Positions 1 to 7,326 of a DNA stretch of 36,155 nt are shown piece by piece. Source of the DNA: Xanthobacteraceae bacterium (GTDB taxonomy: Bacteria > Pseudomonadota > Alphaproteobacteria > Rhizobiales > Xanthobacteraceae); the NCBI GenBank assembly GCA_019747015.1, contig JAIERI010000084.1, positions 1 to 36,155 of the forward strand, in the 5' to 3' direction. Positions within the stretch are counted from its first letter, which is position 1. Each line of letters opens with the position of its first letter. Under the pieces are notes generated by a model. It was not told where the DNA came from. It did not search any database and was given only the letters and a program-made list of their open reading frames with translations. The position numbers were made by a program, and so were the translations under genes.

Positions 1-115
1 GGCAGACGGCGCAGGCCTCGACGCGCACACGAATCTCGGCGGGGCCGGGCACTGGATTGGCGCGCTCTTCAGGCACCAGCGGCTGCCCGATCGCGTGAAG
101 AACCATGGCTCTCAT
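1..115 (-). CDS. Zn-dependent alcohol dehydrogenase (MDR family), N-terminal fragment running off the window edge
   Basis: Reverse strand from the CAT at 113-115 translates MRAMVLHAIGQPLVPEERANPVPGPAEIRVRVEACAVC..., a typical MDR alcohol dehydrogenase N-terminus with the first Zn-ligand region. Not in the ORF track because it is truncated. Confidence 0.75.
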   Translation of the reverse strand, partial: MRAMVLHAIGQPLVPEERANPVPGPAEIRVRVEACAVC

Positions 116-212
116 AAAATCGCCGACCGTACAGTCATTAGTCGTTGATCGAGTCCAGCACGAATAAAAGGCAGAGGCTTAATGTGTGTTTCAAAGGATG
201 TCTTGCCGCAAT

Positions 213-416
213 TTATTTTGATGGGTCCAAATTGGCCTTGTCGTCCCGAGCGCAACCATCTCTTTCAATGGTTACCTTCATTTGCGGCGCCTCTTTCTTC
301 TCTTCCTCTTCGATAAGAGCTTGAATGGTTTTTCGTTCTTTCTCCGAGGTAGATTCGGCCAGCCGTTGTCGAAAGAGCTTCAGATTCTCGTTATGGATGA
401 AGTTTTCCATTATCAT
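213..416 (-). CDS. small conserved hypothetical protein (65-67 aa, charged, helical)
   Basis: ORF MIMENFIHNENLKLFRQRLAESTSEKERKTIQALIEEEEKK... preceded by AGGAG close to the ATG; composition typical of small rhizobial proteins. Confidence 0.65.
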   Translation of the reverse strand: MIMENFIHNENLKLFRQRLAESTSEKERKTIQALIEEEEKKEAPQMKVTIERDGCARDDKANLDPSK

Positions 417-756
417 CGCTCCTGTTTTACAGGTGCAAACGCTGCTGTCCCGCGGGGCATCATACCGATAACAAAGCCGTAATACCCTTTAATCGCCGTG
501 GCGTCTGTTGAAATCGACAGGTCATCGCCAGCGGTCAAACTGTCATGATCGTCTTTGTTTCAATTTGGGTATTACATTAACAGGCCTCAAAGTCCTGAAT
601 CTCAAATCCGTACAATAACTTAACAGTCGCAATGAGGTCTCTTATGAATGATTTCTCCGAACGGTGGATGTGGGTACGGCAGTCAGCTAACGCTCGTTCA
701 AGTCTGCCATCGTGACCGATGGTCTGAAGAGACGCTCGCATTAGGAACCTGCAGCT

Positions 757-770
757 TTGCGCTCGATCAA
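757..770 (+). promoter_or_regulatory. candidate FixK/FNR-type box TTGC-GCTCGA-TCAA
   Basis: Matches the relaxed FixK2 consensus TTG(A/C)-N6-(T/G)CAA; overlaps the TTG used by the ORF track as start of the 757..2523 ORF. Confidence 0.35.
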
Positions 771-990
771 TATGGTCCGGCGAAGACTATACGATGCTTT
801 TTTCAATGATGTGGTGGAGCCGGCCCTGAGGAGATGGCTTGGGAATGAAGATCATCTCGTCCCCCATGAATCAAATCCACGAGTAGTTGATTATAGCGAT
901 GCATTGAGGCAAGGCGCACGATTTACTGTACTGTTTCGTAAAAATCTCGTCGCCAAACGCCGGTATCAATCGAGGGGCCGCCGACACAAG

Positions 991-2523
991 ATGATTGTCA
1001 ACGATCAGGCAAAGGTTTCGACTTTCCTTGCCGCTCAGGCGCGGCTGGGCGACACGGAAGCCAGGATCGAAACAGTTGAGACCCATATCTCGCTGGTCTT
1101 TCTCGGGCCATGCATCGTCTTCAAGCTGAAGCGTTCGATACGCTTTCCTTATCTCGATTTCTCCACGCCGGCCTTGCGCCTGCGGACTTGTCAAAAAGAA
1201 GTCGATCTGAATCGCCGGACAGCGCCGACCTTATACAAGGCGGCGCGCCGTATCACCCGGGCGTCCGGTGGAGGTCTGGAATTCGACGGTCCGGGAGAGC
1301 TTGTCGATGCCGTCGTCGAGATGGCACGTTTTGATGAAAATACCCTTTTCGACCGGCTAGCACGGCGCAATGAATTGACGCCCGCCCTGCTGACGCAGCT
1401 TGCGCGTAAAATCGCAAACTTTCACGATACGGCACCAATCGATCGCAGTCGGTCTGGCTCCGCGATCATGGCATCTGCACTCGACATTAACCGACGGGCG
1501 ATGACTTCATTCGACGTGTTACGATCGGCGGAAGCCACAAGGTTGAACTCGGCAATCGGCGATAGATTTTCCCGGCACCGGACGGCTCTGGATGAGCGGG
1601 CGCGAAACGGTAAGGTCCGTCGATGTCACGGCGACCTTCATCTTCGAAATATCTGTCTTGTCGACAACGAACCGACATTGTTCGACTGCATCGAATTCAA
1701 TGAATCGATCGCAACGATCGACATTCTTTATGACCTTGCCTTTCTTGTCATGGATTTATGGCACCAGGGATTGACCTCGAAAGCCAATTTTACACTAAAC
1801 CGTTACCTCGATATGTCCGCCGAAGGCGCGGGGTTGCATCTGATGCCTTTCTTCATGGCCGTGCGCGCAGCGATACGCGCCCATGTCAATGCGGCACAGG
1901 CGAACCAGGCTTCCGGCGAAAGGCGGGAAAGACTCCAACAGGAAGCGAAAGATTATCTCAGCTCAGCAAACAAGATGTTGATGCAAACGCCGGCGCACCT
2001 GGTTGCCATCGGTGGGCTGAGCGGATGTGGAAAGTCGACAGTCGCCGCCACCATTGCCGATCGGATAGGCGATGTACCTGGTGCAAGAGTGCTGTCGAGT
2101 GACCGCATTCGCAAGTGCCTGCATGGCGTGGTCGCCGAAGCTCGTCTTCCCGCGCAGGCCTATAGTCCCGAAATCTCAGAACAAGTTTATCATATCATGA
2201 TGACACAGGCTAAAGCGGTTCTCGATGCCGGGCATTCTGTCGTCGTCGATGCGGTGTTCGACAGGCCGGAGCATCGTGAGCGCATCCACAACCTTGCAAG
2301 GAAGGTGGGTGTGCGTTTCAGCGGTATATGGCTTGATGCGCCGCGTGATGTGCTTTTCTCTCGCGTCGAGCGCCGCAGCGGTGATCCCTCGGATGCGACC
2401 GTCGCGGTTGTGGCCGCGCAATTGGCCCGGCTGGTTGATGTTGCCGACTGGACGCACGTGGATTCCAGCGGAACGCCAGAAGAAACGGCCGAAGATGTGC
2501 AAGCAATAATCAACTTGGCCTAG
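991..2523 (+). CDS. bifunctional aminoglycoside-phosphotransferase-like / AAA P-loop kinase protein
   Basis: N-terminal half has kinase-like motifs (CHGDLHLRNICLVDNEPTLFDCIEFNE); C-terminal half has Walker A GGLSGCGKST. The ORF opens at TTG 757; the ATG at 991 (MIVNDQAKVSTFLAAQ...) is the more likely start. Confidence 0.85.
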   Translation: MIVNDQAKVSTFLAAQARLGDTEARIETVETHISLVFLGPCIVFKLKRSIRFPYLDFSTPALRLRTCQKEVDLNRRTAPTLYKAARRITRASGGGLEFDGPGELVDAVVEMARFDENTLFDRLARRNELTPALLTQLARKIANFHDTAPIDRSRSGSAIMASALDINRRAMTSFDVLRSAEATRLNSAIGDRFSRHRTALDERARNGKVRRCHGDLHLRNICLVDNEPTLFDCIEFNESIATIDILYDLAFLVMDLWHQGLTSKANFTLNRYLDMSAEGAGLHLMPFFMAVRAAIRAHVNAAQANQASGERRERLQQEAKDYLSSANKMLMQTPAHLVAIGGLSGCGKSTVAATIADRIGDVPGARVLSSDRIRKCLHGVVAEARLPAQAYSPEISEQVYHIMMTQAKAVLDAGHSVVVDAVFDRPEHRERIHNLARKVGVRFSGIWLDAPRDVLFSRVERRSGDPSDATVAVVAAQLARLVDVADWTHVDSSGTPEETAEDVQAIINLA

Positions 2524-2687
2524 GGCCGCCACCGCGCGGGCCAGAATGCAACCAGACCGACAAGTGCCGTAACCAGCACGGTGGATAAGAGCGTCTGGAT
2601 GACGCTGAAATTCAGCGAATCCCGCGTCACGATCAATGTAGCGATCAGGCCTGCGACGAACAGCAGTAGACGGACAATCAGACTCAC
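2520..2687 (-). CDS. small hydrophobic (2-TM) protein, about 55 aa
   Basis: Hand translation of the reverse strand: (MESH)VSLIVRLLLFVAGLIATLIVTRDSLNFSVIQTLLSTVLVTALVGLVAFWPARWRP*. GTG at 2687 has GGAG six nt upstream; an in-frame ATG at 2699 would give 59 aa. Below the size cut-off of the ORF track. Confidence 0.6.
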   Translation of the reverse strand: MSLIVRLLLFVAGLIATLIVTRDSLNFSVIQTLLSTVLVTALVGLVAFWPARWRP

Positions 2688-2751
2688 ATGCGACTCCATT
2701 TATGTCAATTGCCGGCGATGCGCCTGATTGAGCCGGCCCCGGAAATCTGTC

Positions 2752-2985
2752 CTAGAAGGTAGCGTTCGGCTGGCCAATGTCCGACTTCGCGTGGTGCGCG
2801 TCCGGCATATGGATGACCTCAACGCGATCCACTTCTCCTAGCGAGCTTTTCAACTGTCCTTGAGCCAACACCAGCGCGTCGGACGGATTGTCCGACGCCA
2901 CGTCAATTTGCTGTTCGAGGCACTTGAAGTTGTGACCGCTCGAGTTCAGCAGGGTCTTGTAGAAACTGACACGATAATTCGACAT
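2752..2985 (-). CDS. conserved hypothetical protein, 77 aa
   Basis: ORF MSNYRVSFYKTLLNSSGHNFKCLEQQIDVASDNPSDALVLAQGQL..., same strand and 29 nt downstream of fixK. Confidence 0.7.
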   Translation of the reverse strand: MSNYRVSFYKTLLNSSGHNFKCLEQQIDVASDNPSDALVLAQGQLKSSLGEVDRVEVIHMPDAHHAKSDIGQPNATF

Positions 2986-3014
2986 CTGTTCTCTCCGACA
3001 TGAGGAACTGTGGT

Positions 3015-3731
3015 CTAGGCGTTGATGTTCGCCAGACGCTGCCGGTTGCGAAGCGTGATCTGACGCGCGCCGGAGAAACCCAAAATGCCCTGATCGTTGA
3101 GTTGCGACAAAGCTCGCGACACGGTTTCAAGTGTGAGACCGAGGTAATCTCCAATGTCGCGCCGGCACATCGGCAATGCCAGCATGCCGGTGATGGCCAG
3201 GCGTTTATCCATTTCCAGCAGGAATGCCGCTACTTTCTCGATGGCCGTCTTGCGGCCGAGAAGAAGCATGTGGCCTTCGGCGTGCTTCAAATCGCCGGAC
3301 ACGAGCGTCCAAAGCTTGTATGCGATCTGCACATTCGATCCCGCCGCCGCTTCCAGACTCCTCCGCTTAACGAGGCGGACGGTCGTATCGAGGATGGCCT
3401 CGGCTGTCAGGCTGTGCTTTGCCCCGTGGTCGAGCCCGAAAACATCGCCCGGAAGATGAAAGGCGCCAATCTGACGGCGGCCATCGCTGAGAAGCTTGTA
3501 GGTACGCACGGCGCCGCGGACCACTTGGTAGACGAACTCCGCCGACTCGTCTTCACCGTAAATTTCTTCATCTTTCTTATAGGAGAATTCGGTGGCGATT
3601 ACCCCCGATTGGCTGCCTGCCAAACTGAATTCATTGCCGACCACGAGTGCGGCCTGTGCGCTGGCGCGAACTTCATTCGATGTGCTGGTCATTGGGTTGA
3701 GCATTGCCATCTCCATGTTCAGGATGACCAT
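3015..3731 (-). CDS. fixK: Crp/Fnr-family regulator, FixK type
   Basis: cNMP-binding fold plus HTH (MCRRDIGDYLGLTLETVSRALSQLNDQGIL); no FNR-type N-terminal cysteine cluster; single Cys next to the HTH as in FixK2; located downstream of fixLJ. Confidence 0.9.
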   Translation of the reverse strand: MVILNMEMAMLNPMTSTSNEVRASAQAALVVGNEFSLAGSQSGVIATEFSYKKDEEIYGEDESAEFVYQVVRGAVRTYKLLSDGRRQIGAFHLPGDVFGLDHGAKHSLTAEAILDTTVRLVKRRSLEAAAGSNVQIAYKLWTLVSGDLKHAEGHMLLLGRKTAIEKVAAFLLEMDKRLAITGMLALPMCRRDIGDYLGLTLETVSRALSQLNDQGILGFSGARQITLRNRQRLANINA

Positions 3732-3782
3732 TGCTATTAAGGATACGGAGCGCCGTATATTTCGGTCGATATCCTAAGAGGG

Positions 3783-3796
3783 ATCCCCTAGGGGAT
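3783..3796. promoter_or_regulatory. 14-bp perfect palindrome ATCCCCTAGGGGAT between the single-domain response regulator and fixK
   Basis: Direct reading; in the probable fixK promoter region, about 50-65 nt upstream of the annotated fixK start. Confidence 0.4.
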
Positions 3797-3825
3797 TTAC
3801 CGGAGGTGACAGCCCGATTTGCCGC

Positions 3826-4248
3826 CTAATGCCGTCTGTTTTCACGCATTGCGGCGCGCACCTGGGCGATCAGGCTTTCTTCTAAATGGGGTTTTAGCAG
3901 CACATGCTGCACGCCAACGGCAGCTGCCTTGGCGGAGATGTCCGCGTCCGGATACCCGGTGATAAGAACGACCGGAGCGGCGATCTCCAGTTGTTGCAGC
4001 TTCCGGACCAGCTCAAGGCCGTCCATTTTCGTCATTTTATAGTCGATCACGAAACAATCGGGATTGATAACCGGTTCGAAACCGAGAAGGGCGCCGGCGC
4101 TGGAAAAGGTCTGAACTTGGAAACCTTCGGTCTCCAAAAGGAATCGTAACGACTTGAGCACGTCAAAGTCGTCATCGACGATAACAATCGTCGATTTGGT
4201 AGGTCCGGCCTTTTGCTCGGAATGATTATCGGAGGGCGATTCGATCAT
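3826..4248 (-). CDS. single-domain response regulator (receiver only)
   Basis: Receiver motifs IVIVDDDFDVLKSL, DCFVIDYKM, VVLITGYPD and a conserved K (LLKPH); no output domain; sits between fixJ and fixK. Confidence 0.88.
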   Translation of the reverse strand: MIESPSDNHSEQKAGPTKSTIVIVDDDFDVLKSLRFLLETEGFQVQTFSSAGALLGFEPVINPDCFVIDYKMTKMDGLELVRKLQQLEIAAPVVLITGYPDADISAKAAAVGVQHVLLKPHLEESLIAQVRAAMRENRRH

Positions 4249-4291
4249 TTAATGGTGATAGACTATTCCACGTCCGTATAATTGATATGGC

Positions 4292-4912
4292 TCAATCGTG
4301 AACGATGCCACCCCGGACAGCCAGCCGCACCAGTTCGGAAATGTTGTTCGCGTTCATTTTGGTCATGACGTTGGCCCGGTAGACCTCGACGGTTCGCGGG
4401 CTTATGTTATACTCGCGCGCGATGGCTTTGTTCGACATGCCATCGATCAGACCATTCATAACCTGCCGCTCACGCTGACTGAGAGCGTCGATGCGGGATT
4501 TTATATCGGCTGTCAGCGCTTCGGTCTTGCTGTTGTTCAAATCCTCGGTGAGAGCGGTTTTGATCACCCCGATCAATCTGTCATCTTCGAATGGTTTTTC
4601 CAGAAAATCCAGGGCCCCCAGTTTCATCGCTTCAACGGCGAGGGTGATATCTCCATGTCCGGTCATGACGATGACCGGAATTCTGCGCATACGCGGTTCG
4701 CCATTCAGTCGGCGGAGCAATTCAATGCCATCGATGCCGGGCATGCGCACATCGGTCAGCACGCATCCGATCTCAATCGTCGCAGATGTGTCGAGAAATA
4801 TCTGGGCCGATTCAAAAAGAGTGACGTCGAAGCCGGCGGATCGCAAAAGAAAATCGAGCGAATCGCGCATCGCCGGGTCGTCATCGATGACATAAACGTT
4901 ATTGAGCGGCAT
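4292..4912 (-). CDS. fixJ: two-component response regulator FixJ (receiver + LuxR-type HTH)
   Basis: [38 protein letters not shown], and C-terminal [43 protein letters not shown]. Confidence 0.95.
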   Translation of the reverse strand: MPLNNVYVIDDDPAMRDSLDFLLRSAGFDVTLFESAQIFLDTSATIEIGCVLTDVRMPGIDGIELLRRLNGEPRMRRIPVIVMTGHGDITLAVEAMKLGALDFLEKPFEDDRLIGVIKTALTEDLNNSKTEALTADIKSRIDALSQRERQVMNGLIDGMSNKAIAREYNISPRTVEVYRANVMTKMNANNISELVRLAVRGGIVHD

Positions 4913-6437
4913 GGGATGAGTCCGGGCTCAGTGCTGTCGGCAACGTAAAGCGGAATGTCGCTCCGCGCGAAGTGTTAGCTTCCGCCCACATTCGCCCACC
5001 ATGAACTTCAATAATCGTTCGACTGATTGACAGGCCGACGCCCATGCCGTTTTCCTTCGTTGTGAAGAAGGGCTGAAAAAGATTTGCCGCAGCGTCGCCG
5101 GTCAATCCGTATCCGGTATCGGATACGGCAATCTCGACCATATCATTGGCAACAGGCGTGGTGGACACGATCAGTTCCCGGACGGTCGAGCCGGCCATGG
5201 CTTCGAGGGCATTGCGGAATAGATTGACAAGAACCTGCTGAATCTGGACACGATCGACAAATACGAAATCATGGGTCGGATCGATTTTGAAGCAGAGCGA
5301 AACGCCCTGTTCGTGCGCGCCGCTGAGGCCGAGATCGCCGGCTTCCTCAATCAATTTTGACAGGTTTTCGATGCGTTTTTCAGTCTCATCGCGTGAGACG
5401 AAATTCCGAAGGCGCCGGATGATTTGTCCGGCGCGGATGGCTTGCTCCGCCGCCCGATCGAGTGCGATTTCGATCTGCGCCCTGTTTTGATTGGGATCTG
5501 CCGCAAGCAGCCTGCGCGACCCTTTCATGTAATTGCTGATGGCGGAGAGTGGCTGATTAAGCTCGTGGGCCAAGGCGGACGCCATTTCTCCCATCGCGCT
5601 TAAACGCGAGACGAGTACCAGCTCCGATTGCAATTCCTGCAACCGGGCTTGTGCCTTTTGCTGCTCCGTCAGGTCTTGCACGAAGCCCGTATAATAGGGT
5701 TTCCCGCCGGACTGCATTTCGCCCACCGTCAGGTGCATGGGAAAGGTACTGCTGTCCTTGCGTCGGCCGGTCACGACACGCCCAACGCCGATGATGCGCC
5801 GGTCGCCCGTCGACGAATACCGGGCGAGATAGCCGTCGTGACGCCCGCGATCCGGCTCCGGCATGAGAATACTGACGTTTTGTCCGATGGCCTCGGCCTC
5901 GGTGAGGCCGAATGTTTTCTCCGCCGCATTGCTGAAGGATTGCATGATCCCCCGCTCGTCGATCACCACCATTGCGCTTGGCACCGTATCGAGAATTGAG
6001 CGGAGGTGGCTCTCCCGGTTCGTCAATGTTTCTTCAAGGCGTTTTTCGTTGTCAATGTTCAGGATGATACCGCAGAGGTGGGTCGCTTTTCCATTCGGGT
6101 CTTTCATAATGGCTGCGAGTGCGCGTACCCAGTGAGCGCCGTGGGAGTCGACACTAATTCTGTATTGGGTATCGAAACTGGCGCCGGTCTCGATGGATTG
6201 CTGGATTGATTGCGCCGTTCGATCCCGGTCCTGAGCGTCGAGCAAAGACAGGAAATACTCATAACTGACAATTTGCTCAAGCTTGGTCCCGAAAAGCTCG
6301 CGCGCCGTGGCCGACCAGAACATTGCGCCCGTCGAAAGCTCAAGGCTCCAGGTCCCGACTCCGGCTCCCTCGATCCCAAGACGTACACTCCGGTCGAAGG
6401 ATTCAAGATCCCCGTAAAACGGGTTGGCGTCAGTCAA
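4899..6437 (-). CDS. fixL: oxygen-sensor histidine kinase FixL (PAS-heme PAS-HisKA-HATPase)
   Basis: Heme-PAS signature [45 protein letters not shown]-box [21 protein letters not shown] boxes; overlaps the fixJ start by 14 nt. Confidence 0.95.
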   Translation of the reverse strand: MTDANPFYGDLESFDRSVRLGIEGAGVGTWSLELSTGAMFWSATARELFGTKLEQIVSYEYFLSLLDAQDRDRTAQSIQQSIETGASFDTQYRISVDSHGAHWVRALAAIMKDPNGKATHLCGIILNIDNEKRLEETLTNRESHLRSILDTVPSAMVVIDERGIMQSFSNAAEKTFGLTEAEAIGQNVSILMPEPDRGRHDGYLARYSSTGDRRIIGVGRVVTGRRKDSSTFPMHLTVGEMQSGGKPYYTGFVQDLTEQQKAQARLQELQSELVLVSRLSAMGEMASALAHELNQPLSAISNYMKGSRRLLAADPNQNRAQIEIALDRAAEQAIRAGQIIRRLRNFVSRDETEKRIENLSKLIEEAGDLGLSGAHEQGVSLCFKIDPTHDFVFVDRVQIQQVLVNLFRNALEAMAGSTVRELIVSTTPVANDMVEIAVSDTGYGLTGDAAANLFQPFFTTKENGMGVGLSISRTIIEVHGGRMWAEANTSRGATFRFTLPTALSPDSSHAAQ

Positions 6438-6585
6438 TTGGGAAGTCGCTTTTTGAGCTGCCTTCTGACTCTGTATTCACAACCTTTGAGATCGTTGACT
6501 TTTGTCATATGCATCACGGTCCAGCCCGATCCCGTTTATCGCAGGCTGGGAGCCGGATAGTGACTTCACAAGAGAGGGAATTCAA

Positions 6586-6598
6586 GGTGTCAGACACC
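6586..6598. repeat. palindrome GGTGTC-A-GACACC with a further GGTGTC half-site nearby
   Basis: Direct reading of the fixL / CBS-gene divergent intergenic region. Confidence 0.4.
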
Positions 6599-6704
6599 CC
6601 AATTTGTCTGCGGTGTCATAGAGAAATGTCTCGCAAAGGCTGATCTGCCATTCACGGAATGTCACAAAGTCAGGTCCGGCGCGCCTCTGATAGCGCACGG
6701 CACG

Positions 6705-6718
6705 TTGACTTCGATCAA
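6705..6718. promoter_or_regulatory. FixK/FNR box TTGA-CTTCGA-TCAA
   Basis: Perfect match to TTGA-N6-TCAA; centre about 73 bp upstream of the ATG of the CBS-domain gene at 6785. Confidence 0.75.
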
Positions 6719-6784
6719 CACATCCCTAGGCAGATATGTGACGATCTGAAGTGAGTTGATAGGCTCTCTAAACTGGATTTCGAC

Positions 6785-7213
6785 ATGTATAAATTTCTCG
6801 AAGAAACTGCCGCGACATACATGACAGGGACGGTCAAGGCCGTGACCGGGGATATCACGATGCGCACGCTTCAAAAGAAATTTGAGGATGACGATTTCAA
6901 TGCGTATCCAGTTCTCGACGGCAGGCGCATGATCGGCCTAGTTACAAAGTTCGATTTTCTCAAATGTTTTGCGTTCAGTCCGATGAGCATGGTGCCGCGT
7001 TATGATGACCTGATGGAGCGGACAGTCGCGGAAATCATGAAGCCGGAGTTCATCTACGTCGATTCTTCAACCAAGCTCCCGCGGGTGTTGCAGCTTATGG
7101 TCACGCAGCGCATTAGGAGCATTCCCGTGATGGATGGGCACAAGCTCTCCGGCATGATATCCCGGGAGGATATCATGCGGGCGCTGGCAAGTGGCGCGTG
7201 CGAAAATTTGTGA
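6785..7213 (+). CDS. CBS-domain-pair protein
   Basis: Two CBS repeats (DDDFNAYPVLDGRRMIGLVTKFDFLKCF; VTQRIRSIPVMDGHKLSGMISREDIMRAL). Confidence 0.88.
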   Translation: MYKFLEETAATYMTGTVKAVTGDITMRTLQKKFEDDDFNAYPVLDGRRMIGLVTKFDFLKCFAFSPMSMVPRYDDLMERTVAEIMKPEFIYVDSSTKLPRVLQLMVTQRIRSIPVMDGHKLSGMISREDIMRALASGACENL

Positions 7214-7275
7214 TTTTTCCGCGATTCATTTTCTTGCGATTCGATCCAGCCATCATGGCCCGGATAATCTGCAAC

Positions 7276-7303
7276 GCATAATCTGACCTGCATAACCTGA
7301 CCG
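7276..7303 (+). repeat. tandem near-perfect 14-mers GCATAATCTGACCT / GCATAACCTGACCG
   Basis: Direct reading; adjacent 14-mers with two differences, 24 nt upstream of the 7327 start. Confidence 0.5.
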
Positions 7304-7326
7304 AGTCTCGATCGGAATTTGGTGAC

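Noticed and set aside
116-212. TTGATCGAGTCCAG near 149 as a FixK site
   Set aside because: Only the first half-site matches; second half has two mismatches.
3000-3740. 246-aa + strand ORF over fixK
   Set aside because: Antisense shadow of a well-supported FixK; high-GC codon bias produces open antisense frames.
4298-4948. 216-aa + strand ORF over fixJ
   Set aside because: Antisense shadow of FixJ; no recognisable domain.
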